In this document: positions 19,197-28,606 of the stretch, in pieces
Layout of the letters: every line of letters begins with the position of its first letter
Position numbering within the stretch: the first letter of the stretch is position 1
Source: Prado023 sp963700395
GTDB taxonomy: Bacteria > Actinomycetota > Actinomycetes > S36-B12 > CAIYMF01
Length of the DNA: 64,000 nt
Direction: 5' to 3'
Assembly: GCA_963700395.1 (NCBI GenBank)
Contig: CAVOXI010000001.1
Span: 744,001-808,000 of the forward strand
The notes under the pieces: model-generated
Database searches by the model: none
The model's input: the letters and a program-made list of their open reading frames with translations, nothing else
What the model was told of the DNA's origin: nothing
Position numbers and translations under genes: made by a program

Positions 19197-20342
19197 GGCG
19201 CCACCCGGGCTGCGTCGAGGCCGACCACGTCGAAGGTGGCGACCGGGTCGGGAGAACCCACGCAGCGCGAGCTCGCCGACCGGGCGACTCACGGCGAGAT
19301 CCTCGACGGCCGCACTGACGCGCTGGGTCACCAGGACCTGCCAGGGCTCCGCCGCCGCGCACAACCGGGCGGCCAGGTTCGTGACGGTCCCGATCGCCGC
19401 GTAGTCGTAGCGCCCCTCGAATCCGACACGCCCGCACGTGGCGTACCCCTGGGCGATCCCGACCCCCAGCGCCAGGTCATGGCCGGCGCGCCGCCACGAC
19501 CCGGCGAGCTCCTGGACCCGGGCACGCATCGCCACCCCGAGGCGTACGGCCCGCGCCGGCGCATCGTCGACGGGGACCGGGTCGTTGAAGAACACCATGA
19601 TCCCGTCGCCGGTGAATCGCTCGAGGGTCCCGTCGAATCGCATCACGAGGTCCCCGACGGACCGGTGGTACTGCCCGAGGATGTCCCAGACCTCCTCGGG
19701 CTCGGCCCGCTCGGCGAAGCCCGTGAAGCCCCGCAGGTCGGCGAACACCACGGTGATGTCGCGGCGATGGCCCTCGGCGTACGCCTCGTCCCCGGCTGCC
19801 AGGACCACCTCGGCGACCTGCGGGGAGAGGAACCTGCGCAGCCGGCCCACCCGTTCGAGCTCCTCCACCTGCTGGTTCACCCGTGCCTCGAGCTCGCGGT
19901 TCCACTCTGCCAGCTCGTCGGCCTGACGGGTGATGGTGTCGTGGAAGCGCTTGATCCGGACCAGTGACCGAACCCGTGCCAGGAGCTCGGGCTGCGCGAA
20001 CGGCTTGGCGACGAAGTCGTCCGCGCCCGCCTCGATCGCGTTGACCTTCTCCTGGTCCCCGCTGGCGGTCACCATCACCACGGGCAGGTAGGCAGTCCGC
20101 TGGTCGGCCCGGATGCGCCGGCAGACCTCGTAGCCGTCCATGTCCGGCATGAGGATGTCCAGGAGCACGATGTCGACGTCCTCCCGGCTCAGGATGTCCA
20201 GCGCCTCCGCGCCCGATGCGGCCAGGACCACGCGATGGCCACGTGGCGCGAGCACGGCCTCCATGAGCCGCAGGTTGGCACTGAGGTCGTCGACGACGAG
20301 CACGACGGGGTCAGCCTCGGGAGGCCGAGAGGCTTCGGTCAT
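19193..20342 (-). CDS. Response-regulator class III adenylate/guanylate cyclase, one frameshift near the end
   Basis: Receiver-cyclase fusion, 382 aa after correction. The N-terminal REC domain has the phospho-acceptor D62 (IVLLDILMPDMDG) and the conserved lysine in VAKPFAQPELL; a short coiled linker of about 40 residues follows. The class III cyclase domain has metal aspartates in VVFADLRGFTGFAERAEPEE and FTGDGIMVFFND. It probably makes a cyclic nucleotide when phosphorylated by the neighbouring kinase; cAMP is the usual actinobacterial product. A surplus C near 19245 shifts the last codons; corrected, the protein ends GFSRPVATFDVVGLDAARVA. Both ends overlap neighbours as ATGA. Confidence 0.87.
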
Positions 20343-20725
20343 GAGGGCGCCTTCCGTCGGTTCAGCGCGTCCCGGATGCGCTCGGGGAGTCCGCGCACGC
20401 TGATCGGCTTCTCGATGTGCCCGTCGAAGCCCTCGAGGCGGACCCGCTCGCGGTCCTCGGGCATCGCCAGCGCGGTGACGGCCAGCACCGGCACGGCGCG
20501 GGTCGCGGGGTCGGCCCGCAGCGCCCGCAGCCCGGCGAACCCGTCCATCCCGGGGAGCTGGAGGTCCATGAGGACGAGGTCGGGCGGATCGGCCACAGCC
20601 GCGGCAACCCCGTCCTCGGCGGTACCGGCTGGGCGGACCTGGAACCCGGCGTTCTCGAGGACGGCCCGGACGAGCTTGAGGTTCAGCGCATTGTCCTCGA
20701 CCACCAGGATCCGCTCACCGGCCAT
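20339..20725 (-). CDS. Single-domain response regulator
   Basis: 128-aa CheY-like receiver with no output domain. Acidic pocket in ILVVEDN, phospho-acceptor D54 in LVLMDLQLPGMDG, T/A in LAVTALAMPEDRE and the conserved lysine in HIEKPISVRGLPERI. ATG at 20725 is chosen from the family N-terminus (MAGERILVVEDN); an in-frame GTG lies 18 nt earlier. Its start lies inside the end of the kinase gene and its stop overlaps the cyclase start (ATGA), so it is coupled to both. Likely a phosphorelay intermediate between the kinase and the receiver-cyclase. Confidence 0.9.
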   Translation of the reverse strand: MAGERILVVEDNALNLKLVRAVLENAGFQVRPAGTAEDGVAAAVADPPDLVLMDLQLPGMDGFAGLRALRADPATRAVPVLAVTALAMPEDRERVRLEGFDGHIEKPISVRGLPERIRDALNRRKAPS

Positions 20726-22998
20726 GGTCGGCCCCCGGCGCACTCGGCCGCCCCGATCCGGGACCCCGCGAGCCCGGGTGGCCCGAGCACCCCGGCGCGG
20801 CCCAGCGCCGACACGAGCTGGTCGCGGGTGACGGGCTTGACGAGGTACTCCTCAGCCCCCAGGGAGGCGCCGCGGCCCCGCTCGTCAAGGATCGAGACCA
20901 CCACGACCGGCACCCGGGCGGTCACTGGGTCCCCCTTCATGCGCGACAGGACCTCCCAGCCGTCGATGCCCGGGAGCTGGATGTCGAGCACCACGGCGTC
21001 CGGCAGCGCGCTGCTCAGGCGCTCCAGGGCCTCCTCGCCGGTGGGCACCACGTCGACCCCCAGGCCCTGATCCGCCAGCAGGATCGTCATCAGGTCCTGG
21101 GACGGGCGGTCGTCCTCGACGACCAGGACCGAGCCGGACCCCGGGACCCTCCCGACGACGGGGCTCGCCACCTCCGCCCGCACCTCGTCCGGGAGCGCGA
21201 ATCCGAAGGTGCTCCCCCGGCCCTCCTCGCTGAGGAGCCACATCCGCCCGCCGTGCAGGTGCACGATCCGTCTGGTCAGCGTCAGCCCGAGGCCGGTCCC
21301 CTCCTGCGCACCGGGGGCGCGGCCGCCCTGCTGGAAGGACTCGAAGATCCGGTCACGATCCACGTCGGCAATCCCGACCCCCGTGTCGGTCACGGTGACC
21401 GCGACCTCGTCGCCGTCGCGATAGGCGCGGACCGTCACCCGGCCCCCGTCCGGGGTGAACTTCACGGCGTTGGTCAGGAGGTTGAGGACGACCTGGCGCA
21501 GCCGGAGCTCGTCGGCCTCGACCTGTGTGACGTCGGCGTCCACCTCCACGGTGAGGGTGAGTCCGTGTCGCTGGGCACGCTCGCGCACGAAGCCCACGCA
21601 GCCCTCCAGCAGGGCACGGACGTCGACCGGGGCGACATCCAGGACCATCTGGCCGGCCTCGACCTTGGAGAGGTCGAGGATGTCGTTGAGCAGCGCGAGC
21701 AGGTGCCTGCCCGACGAGTGGATGTCGCGCAGGTACTCGTCCTGCCGGGGGTTGAGGTCGCCGAACATCCGCTCGAGGAGCACCTCCGAGAAGCCGATGA
21801 TCGCATTCAGCGGCGTCCGCAGCTCGTGGGACATCGAGGCCAGGAACTCCGACTTGTGCTGGCTGACGACCGCCAGCTCGGCACTCTTCTGCTCCAGGCG
21901 GCGGTACAGCTGGGCGTTGGCGATGGCCAGGGAGGACTGGCTTGCGAAGGTCTGGAGGAAGTCGCAGATCTCCGGCTCCACCTCACCCGGTGTGCGACGG
22001 CGCACCACGAGCGCGCCGACGACCTGGTCCTGACGGACCATCGGGATCGCGACCAGGCTGCGCCACCCGGCATCACGCAGCGTGCGCAGGTGGGCGTCGT
22101 CGGCACCCGTTGCCAGGTCCGCGACCTGCAGGGGCGCCCGTTCCCGCGCAGCCCGACCGACCAGGCTGTCGTTCAGGCCCAGCCGGATGCCCCGGAGCGA
22201 CTTCAGGACCTCGGCACTGGTCCCGAAGGCGGCACGCACGCGGAACTCCGCCTGTTCCGGGTCGAACTCCAGGATCGACCCCCCATCCGTGCCCGAGAGC
22301 GCCACGGCGTGCGTGACGATCGTGGTGAGCACCTCATCGAGGTCGAGGCTCGAGCTCACCACCTCCCCCACGGCTGCCAGCGCCTCCAACTGGTCGACCT
22401 TCGTGGCCAGCGCGGCACCGCCGGCCTCGAGGTCCCGGACCAGCCCGATGGTCCGCACCGCGATTGCTGCCTGCGTGGCGAAGTCGGTCAGCAGGTCAGC
22501 AGCACGCTCGGAGAAGGGAGCCACCCGCGTCCGCCACACCGACAGGACCCCCACCACCTCACCGTCGAGGAGCATGGGGGCCCCGATGATCGAACGGAAC
22601 CGACCCAGGCGCTGGGCATCGGTTCGTTGGTACTCGGGATCAGCCAGGACGTCGGCGATCTGCTGCGTGCGTCGATCGAGTCCGACCCGACCGACCAGCG
22701 TTGCCCTGTTGGCGACGATGGGGTGCTCGGCCATGAACGCGCGGAACTCGTCGGTCAGGCCTGAGTGCCACGCCAGCCTGTAGGCGCCCTGCTCGTAGAG
22801 GTGCACCTGCGCGGCTTCACCATGGCAGAGCCGCTTGGCGCTGTGCACGACCGTGCGGAAGACGTCGTCAAGGCCCGAGCCGGACCGCCCCAGCGCCTGG
22901 AGCACCTCTCCCGTCGCACGCAGCCGCTCCTGAGCGTCCGTCAGGTCCCGGCGCAGGTCCGCGGCGCCGGGGTCCTCGCCATGGCTCGCAGTCGGCAT
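20683..22998 (-). CDS. Hybrid sensor histidine kinase with two GAF domains and a receiver
   Basis: 771 aa, no membrane segments, so a cytosolic sensor. Order: short coiled coil; GAF 1 (about 35-185); GAF 2 (about 210-360); coiled linker; HisKA with phospho-histidine H391 in SMSHELRTPLNAIIGFSEV; HATPase with NLLTNAVKF (N box), DTGVGIAD (G1) and GTGLGLTLTRRIV (G2); C-terminal receiver with VVEDDRPS, VVLDIQLPGIDGWE and YLVKPVTRD. The ATG at 22998 has GGGGAGG 4 nt upstream. First gene of a tightly overlapping operon with the response regulator, receiver-cyclase and ATP-grasp ligase. The GAF ligands are unknown. Confidence 0.93.
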   Translation of the reverse strand: MPTASHGEDPGAADLRRDLTDAQERLRATGEVLQALGRSGSGLDDVFRTVVHSAKRLCHGEAAQVHLYEQGAYRLAWHSGLTDEFRAFMAEHPIVANRATLVGRVGLDRRTQQIADVLADPEYQRTDAQRLGRFRSIIGAPMLLDGEVVGVLSVWRTRVAPFSERAADLLTDFATQAAIAVRTIGLVRDLEAGGAALATKVDQLEALAAVGEVVSSSLDLDEVLTTIVTHAVALSGTDGGSILEFDPEQAEFRVRAAFGTSAEVLKSLRGIRLGLNDSLVGRAARERAPLQVADLATGADDAHLRTLRDAGWRSLVAIPMVRQDQVVGALVVRRRTPGEVEPEICDFLQTFASQSSLAIANAQLYRRLEQKSAELAVVSQHKSEFLASMSHELRTPLNAIIGFSEVLLERMFGDLNPRQDEYLRDIHSSGRHLLALLNDILDLSKVEAGQMVLDVAPVDVRALLEGCVGFVRERAQRHGLTLTVEVDADVTQVEADELRLRQVVLNLLTNAVKFTPDGGRVTVRAYRDGDEVAVTVTDTGVGIADVDRDRIFESFQQGGRAPGAQEGTGLGLTLTRRIVHLHGGRMWLLSEEGRGSTFGFALPDEVRAEVASPVVGRVPGSGSVLVVEDDRPSQDLMTILLADQGLGVDVVPTGEEALERLSSALPDAVVLDIQLPGIDGWEVLSRMKGDPVTARVPVVVVSILDERGRGASLGAEEYLVKPVTRDQLVSALGRAGVLGPPGLAGSRIGAAECAGGRPWPVSGSWWSRTMR

Positions 22999-23101
22999 CG
23001 GGCCTCCCCGTCAAACCCCTGCAGTATGGCCGGGCCCCCAGGAACTGGTCCAGAGGTGACGCACGGCCCACGGCCTGCCCCGCGCCCCACATGCCAACGC
23101 C

Positions 23102-23107
23102 TACCCT
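23102..23107 (+). promoter_or_regulatory. -10 box of the alpha/beta hydrolase at 23114 (leaderless)
   Basis: TACCCT, 6 nt before the GTG at 23114, which selects that codon over the GTG at 23111. Confidence 0.4.
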
Positions 23108-23113
23108 TGCGTG

Positions 23114-23882
23114 GTGAGCCACATCGCCGCCAACTCCGTCCTGCCCGCGCGCCGCTACCCCGTCTCGCTGCTCACCGAGGACGGCGTGCGACTGGTCGGC
23201 GAGTGGTCGCTGCCCGTGGACTCCGATCCGACCGCGCGTCATCGTGTTCTGCCACCCGCTGCCCACACATGGCGGCTCCATGGACAGCCACGTCATCCGC
23301 AAGGCCGCCTGGCGCCTGCCCGCGCTGGCCGGCATCGGCGTCCTGAGGTTCAACACGCGCGGGACGACCGCCGGCGCCGGGACCAGCGAGGGTGCCTTCG
23401 ACGAGAACCGGGGCGAGGGCCAGGACCTGCTTGCGGCCGTCGCCGAGGTCACGGCACAGGGCTTCGTCGATCCGTGGGCGGTCGGGTGGTCCTTCGGCAC
23501 CGACGTGATCCTGCGGTGGGGCAACGTGGACCCCGTGGCGGGGGCCGTCCTGCTCTCCCCACCCGGGCGCTGGACCGATGACGCGGACGTCGCCGCGTGG
23601 GCCGCCTCCGGGCGCCCGGTCACCGCGCTGGTCCCCGAGCTCGATGAGTTCGCCACGCCGGAGGACGTCGCCCACCGGTTCGCTGGGGTCCCCCAAGCCT
23701 CGATCATCGCGGTCCCGGGCGCCAAGCACCTGTGGGTCGGGGAGACCTACGCCCGCATCGCCCTGGACGGCATCGTCGCAGCTGTGGCTCCCGGCGCGGC
23801 CCCGCTTCCCACCACCTGGCACGGCCCGATGGAGCGCTGGAGCGACCTCCCGCCCTTCGCGCACATGGACCGCCAGGCCTGA
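23114..23882 (+). CDS. Alpha/beta hydrolase, one frameshift
   Basis: About 255 aa after correction. It belongs to a widespread actinobacterial alpha/beta-hydrolase group with VSLLTEDGVRLVGEWSLPVD, then CHPLPTHGGSMDSHVIRKAA, VLRFNTRGT, nucleophile serine in AVGWSFGTDVILRW and the histidine motif VPGAKHLWVGE. One surplus base near 23235 (GCGCGTC) separates the first 40 residues from the rest. Substrate unknown; the family includes esterase- and dienelactone-hydrolase-like members. The GTG at 23114 is fixed by a TACCCT box 6 nt upstream. Divergent from the kinase operon, convergent with the double dehydrogenase. Confidence 0.8.
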
Positions 23883-23910
23883 CGCCTCGCCTGACCGGCC
23901 CCGGAACGCG

Positions 23911-23940
23911 AGTGCCCCGACCGTTCCCGGCCGGGGCACT
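23911..23940. terminator. Terminator-like hairpin between convergent genes
   Basis: AGTGCCCCG (23911-23919) pairs perfectly with CGGGGCACT (23932-23940), with further CC/GG pairing inside. Confidence 0.7.
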
Positions 23941-23955
23941 GCGCTGCGCGTATGG

Positions 23956-25732
23956 CTACTTGGCGTACGAGCGGAAGCCGCGGCCCGTCTTGCGGCCCAG
24001 GTACCCGGCCGTGACCAGGTGCTCGAGCATCGGCGCCGGCGCGAATCCGGGCTCGCGGAACTCCCGGTAGAGGGTCTGCTGGATCGCCAGGGAGACGTCG
24101 TTGCCGACCACGTCCAGGAGCGCGAAGGGGCCCATGGGGAGCCCGCAGCCCTTCTTCATCGCCAGGTCGATCTCGTCGGCGGTGGCGTAGTGGGCCTCGA
24201 GCATCCGCACGGCGTCGTTCAGGTAGGGGAACAGCAGCGCGTTCACGATGAACCCGGCACGATCGCCGCAGTGGACTGCGTGCTTGCCTGTGCGCCGGCA
24301 GACCTCGTCAGCGGTCGCGACGACATCCGGAGCGGTCGACACGTGGGCGACGATCTCGACCAGGCGCATGATCGCCGCCGGGTTGAAGAAGTGCATCCCC
24401 ACGACGTCATCCGGCCGGCCCGTCACTGCCGCCATCTCCACCACCGGCAGGCTCGAGGTGGTCGTGGCCAGCACGGCACCCGGCTTGCAGATCTCATCGA
24501 GGTTGGCGAACAGGGCGGTCTTGACCCCGATCTCCTCGACGACCGCCTCAACGACGAGGTCGACGTCGGCCAGGTCCTCCAGGACGCTGGTCCCGGTGAC
24601 GAGCGCCATGGCCTCGGCCTGCGCCTCCTCGGTCAGCTTGCCGCGCTGCACGGCCTTGGTCAGCGACCTCTCGAGCGCGGCCCGCACGGCGGCGATCTTC
24701 TCGGGCGAGCGCGCCACGTACACCGTCTCGTAGCCGGCCTTGATGAAGACCTCGATGATGCCGGTGGCCATCGTGCCCGATCCGACCACGCCCACCTTCT
24801 CGACGGTCCGTCCGGCGCCCAGCCCGCCTCCCGCGGCGGGCGTCAGAGCGTCCGCGACCACGGCCGAGGATCCGGGGGCCTCGTAGGTGTAGAAGCCACG
24901 CCCGGTCTTGCGGCCCTTCATGCCGGCGGTGACCATCTGCTTGAGGATCGGCGCCGGCGCGTGCAGCCGGTCGCGACTCTCCTTGTACATCGTGTCCAGG
25001 ATCTTGTACGCGGTGTCCAGGCCGATCAGGTCGAGCAGGGCCAGCGGGCCCATCGGGTAGCCGCAGCCCAGACGCATGGCCGCGTCGATGTCCTCGCGCG
25101 AGGCGTACCTGCCCTCGTACATGTTCGCCGCATGGTTCAGGTAGCCGAAGAGCAGCGCGTTGGCGATGAAGCCCGCGCGGTCGCCGACCACGACCGGCTC
25201 CTTGCCCAGGGACTCGGCGAACTCCACGGCCTGGTCGACGACGTCCGGCGAGGTCACCAGGGTGCGCACGATCTCCATGAACGACAGGACGGGCGCCGGG
25301 TTGAAGAAGTGCATGCCCACGACACGGTCGGGGCGTCCGGTGCCCACCGAGATCTGGGTGACCGAGAGGCTGGAGGTGTTGGTCGCGATGATGGCCTCGG
25401 GTGGCAGGGTCGTGTCGAGGGCGGCGACGACGACGCGCTTGACCTCGATGTCCTCGGTGACGGCCTCGATCGCCAGCTCGCGATCTGCCAGGTCGCGCCA
25501 TGTCCGTGGTGAAGCGGATGCGGCCCAGCGTGGCAGTCCGCTCCTCGTCGGTCAGCTTGCCGCGCTCGACTGCGCGCGCCGTTGACTTCTCGACGGAGGC
25601 TCGACCCCGCTCCAGCGCCTCCTGCGACACCTCGACGCCGATCACGTCGACACCTGCCCGGGCCAGGACCTCCGCGACTCCGGCGCCCATGGTGCCCAGT
25701 CCGACAACGCCCACCTTGCTGATCTGGCCCAT
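23956..25732 (-). CDS. Tandem (double) 3-hydroxyacyl-CoA dehydrogenase, one frameshift
   Basis: 591 aa after correction; two complete 3-hydroxyacyl-CoA dehydrogenase units in one chain. Unit 1: NAD motif VGVVGLGTMGAGV, catalytic region VVGMHFFNPAPVLSFMEIV, ending GRKTGRGFYTYE (about residue 280). Unit 2: VGVVGSGTMATGI, VVGMHFFNPAAIMRLVEIV, ending GRKTGRGFRSYAK. Probably oxidises or reduces 3-hydroxybutyryl/3-hydroxyacyl-CoA with NAD(H). One surplus base near 25497 splits unit 1. The ATG at 25732 is preferred over the ATG 6 nt upstream because GGGAGG then sits at proper spacing. It stands alone, convergent with the hydrolase and divergent from nucS. Confidence 0.88.
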
Positions 25733-25852
25733 GCTCATCCTCCCGAGGAACGCGCGAAATGCCCATGGCGTGGTTGGATCCACACCGCCTTCCAGTCTTG
25801 CACCAGCCCCCTGCGCTCGGGTCAGCGCCCCCCGCCGCGCAACGGGCGCCGG

Positions 25853-25858
25853 TACCCT
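25853..25858 (+). promoter_or_regulatory. -10 box of nucS (leaderless)
   Basis: TACCCT, 6 nt before the nucS ATG at 25865, which selects this ATG over the one at 25859 or earlier. Confidence 0.4.
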
Positions 25859-25864
25859 GTGCGG

Positions 25865-26541
25865 ATGCGACTGGTGGTGGCTGACTGCTCGGTGGACTAC
25901 GTCGGCAGGCTCTCGGCCCACCTGCCGATGGCCACGCGGCTCATCCTGACCAAGGCCGACGGCTCCGTGTCGGTGCATGCCGACGACCGCGCGTACAAGC
26001 CCCTGAACTGGATGAGCCCTCCCTGCTCGGTGCGCGAGGACGGTCGACGCCTCCGGGGTGGGCACCTGGACGGTGTCGAACCGGGCCGGGGAGAACCTGA
26101 TCATCACCATCACCGCCGTGCACCACGACTCCCGCCACGAGCTCGGCGTCGATCCCGGGCTGGTCAAGGACGGGGTGGAGGCCCATCTGCAGGCGCTCCT
26201 GGCCGACCAGCCGGCGCGTGTTCGGCGCAGGGTGGGCGCTCGTCCGCCGCGAGCACATGACCGCGATCGGACCCGTCGACATCCTGTTCCGCGACGACGC
26301 GGGCGCGTCCGTGGCCGTGGAGGTCAAGCGCCGCGGTGACATCGACGGCGTCGAGCAGCTGACCCGCTACCTCGAGCTGCTCAACCGCGACCCGCTTCTC
26401 GCGCCGGTCGCCGGGGTGTTCGCCGCCCAGGAGATCAAGCCGCAGGCCCGCACGCTGGCCGAGGACCGCGGCATCCGCTGCGTGGTCGTCGACTACGACG
26501 CGCTGCGCGGGGTCGACGACCCGGATTCGCGCCTGTTCTGA
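25865..26541 (+). CDS. nucS: Mismatch-specific endonuclease NucS/EndoMS, two frameshifts
   Basis: RecB-like nuclease that acts in the non-canonical mismatch repair of actinobacteria and archaea. About 224 aa after correction. N-terminal DNA-binding half: MRLVVADCSVDYVGRLSAHL, YKPLNWMSPPC, GVGTWTVSNRAGENLIITI, HELGVDPGLVKDGVEAHLQ. C-terminal nuclease half: WALVRREHMTAIGPVDILFR, then VAVEVKRRGDIDGVEQLTRY, LLAPVAGVFAAQEIKPQART and GIRCVVVDYDALRG. The catalytic D, E and K lie in GPVDILF and VEVKRRG. Surplus bases near 26041 (GG for G) and 26217 (GGCGCGTG) put the gene in three frames. The start fits the family and a -10 box 6 nt upstream. Confidence 0.88.
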
Positions 26542-26565
26542 CCGCCGCCGACTCCCGCTGCGTGT

Positions 26566-26610
26566 TGTGCTGACGATTCCGACCGCCAGACGGTCGGAAT
26601 CGTCAGCACA
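26566..26610. terminator. Perfect 20-bp inverted repeat between nucS and ecm (terminator, repeat copy 1)
   Basis: TGTGCTGACGATTCCGACCG (26566-26585) pairs perfectly with 26591-26610 around a 5-nt loop CCAGA. It lies between convergent genes and likely ends both transcripts. The left arm recurs at 52372-52389, so this is also a dispersed repeat. Confidence 0.8.
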
Positions 26611-26624
26611 CGCTGCGTGGGAGG

Positions 26625-28605
26625 TCAGTCCAGGTCGTTGGCCTCGCGGATCGCGGTGACCACCCGGGCCATCACGGCCGTCGCGTCGTAGTCCTTGGGC
26701 GTGAACACCGCGGCCACTCCCTGCGCCATGAGGGCCGCGGCGTCGGAGTCCGGGATGATCCCGCCGACCACCAGCGGCACGTCGGTCATGCCCGCGGCCC
26801 GCATGCCGGCCAGCACCTCCGGGACCGCCACCATGTGCGAGCCGGACAGGATCGACAGGCCCACGACGTGCACGTCCTCGGCGACGGCCGCTGCGACGAT
26901 CTGCGCCGACGTCAGTCGGATGCCCTGGTAGACGACCTCGAAGCCCGCATCCCGGGCGCGCACGGCGATCTGCTCGGCGCCGTTGGAGTGCCCGTCCAGG
27001 CCGGGCTTGCCGACCAGGAAGCGCAGGTGCCCGCCACCGATCTCCTCGCCGGTGCGCCGGACCGCCTCGCGCACGACCGCCAGCGCCTCGTTGCCGGCCA
27101 CGACGCCGGACACCCCGGACACCCCCGTGGGCGCCCGGTACTCGCCGAACACCTCGCGCAGGGTCTGGCTCCACTCCCCCACGGTCACGCCCGCACGGGC
27201 GCACTCGAGGGAGGCGGGCATGAGGCTGCCGGTTCCCGCAGCGGCCTCGGCCAGGACGGCACGGGCTGCGGTGGCGCGGGCCTCGTCACGGCCCGCCCGC
27301 CATGCGCGCACGGCGTCGGCCGCTGCCTGCTCGACGTGCGGGTCGATGACCTGGATCGCGGTGTCGAGGTCGGCCAGCAGGGGGTTGGGCTCGGTGGAGG
27401 TGAACATGTTGACGCCGATCACGACGTCCTCACCGGACTCGACCCGGCCGCGCCGGGCGGCGTGCGCCCCCACGAGGGCGGACTTCATGTAGCCGCTCTC
27501 GACGGCGGCGACCGCGCCGCCCATCGCCTGCACGCGCTCGAGCTCCTCGCGGGCGCCGGCCACCAGCGACGCGGTCTTCTCGGCCACGACGACGGACCCC
27601 TCGAACAGGTCGGGGTACTCCAGCAGGTCGGACTCGTAGGCCAGGACCTGCTGCATCCGCAGCGACCACTGCTGGTCCCACGGCCGCGGAAGGCCCAGCG
27701 CCTCGTTCCAGGCCGGGAGCTGGATGGCGCGGGCGCGGGCGTCCTTCGACAGCGTGACGCCGAGCATCTCCAGGACGATCCGCTGGACGTTGTTCTCCGG
27801 CTGCGCCTCGGTCAGGCCCAGGGAGTTGACCTGGACGCCGTAGCGGAACCGGCGCTGCTTGGCGTCGGTCACCCCGTAGCGCTCGAGGGTGAGCTCGTCC
27901 CAGATCTCGACGAAGGCGCGCATCTTGCACATCTCCTCGACGAAGCGCACGCCGGCGTTGACGAAGAAGGAGATGCGCGCCGACGACCTCGCCGAAGCGC
28001 TCGGCCGGCACCTGGCCGGAGTCGCGCACGGCGTCGAGCACGGCGATCGCGGTGGCCATCGAGTAGGCGATCTCCTGGACGGGCGTGGCTCCGGCCTCCT
28101 GCAGGTGGTAGCTGCAGATGTTGATCGGGTTCCACTTCGGGATGTCGTTGACCGTGTAGGCGATCATGTCGGTGATCAGCCGCAGGCTGGGCGCCGGCGG
28201 GAACACGTAGGTCCCGCGCGACAGGTACTCCTTGATGATGTCGTTCTGGGTCGTGCCCGACAGGGCTGCCGGGGCGATCCCGTTCTCCTCGGCGACGGCG
28301 ACGTACATCGCCAGCAGGTACATGGCGGTGGCGTTGATGGTCATCGAGGTGTTCATCCGGTCCAGCGGGATGCCGTCGAGCAGCTTGTGCATGTCACCGA
28401 TGTGGCTGATCGGGACGCCCACCTTGCCCACCTCGCCGCGGGCCAGCTCGGCGTCCGGGTCGTAGCCGGTCTGCGTCGGCAGGTCGAAGGCGACCGACAG
28501 GCCGGTCTGGCCCTTCTCGAGGTTGCGCCGGAACAGCTCGTTGGAGGCCGTCGCCGAGGAGTGCCCGGCGTACGTGCGCATCATCCAGGGCTTGTCCTTG
28601 GCCAT
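26625..28605 (-). CDS. ecm: Ethylmalonyl-CoA mutase (MeaA type), one frameshift
   Basis: Adenosylcobalamin-dependent mutase that converts (2R)-ethylmalonyl-CoA to (2S)-methylsuccinyl-CoA. 659 aa after correction, the Ecm/MeaA length. N-terminal barrel with WMMRTYAGHSSATASNELF (Ecm-type HS where methylmalonyl-CoA mutase has FS) and GTTQNDIIKEYLSRGTYVFP. C-terminal B12-binding domain with D-x-H-x-x-G in GLDGHSNGAEQIAVRA and VGLSILSGSHM. One surplus base near 27975 (GGCGCGC on the coding strand) splits AERFGEVV from ISFFVNAGVRFVEEMCKM. It starts 1 nt after the hbd stop (TGACATG), so the two are coupled and under the shared operator. Confidence 0.93.
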
Positions 28606-28606
28606 G

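Noticed and set aside
26625..28605. Annotation as methylmalonyl-CoA mutase.
   Set aside because: The N-terminal MRTYAGHSS sequence, single-chain length of about 659 aa, and operon with hbd point to ethylmalonyl-CoA mutase.
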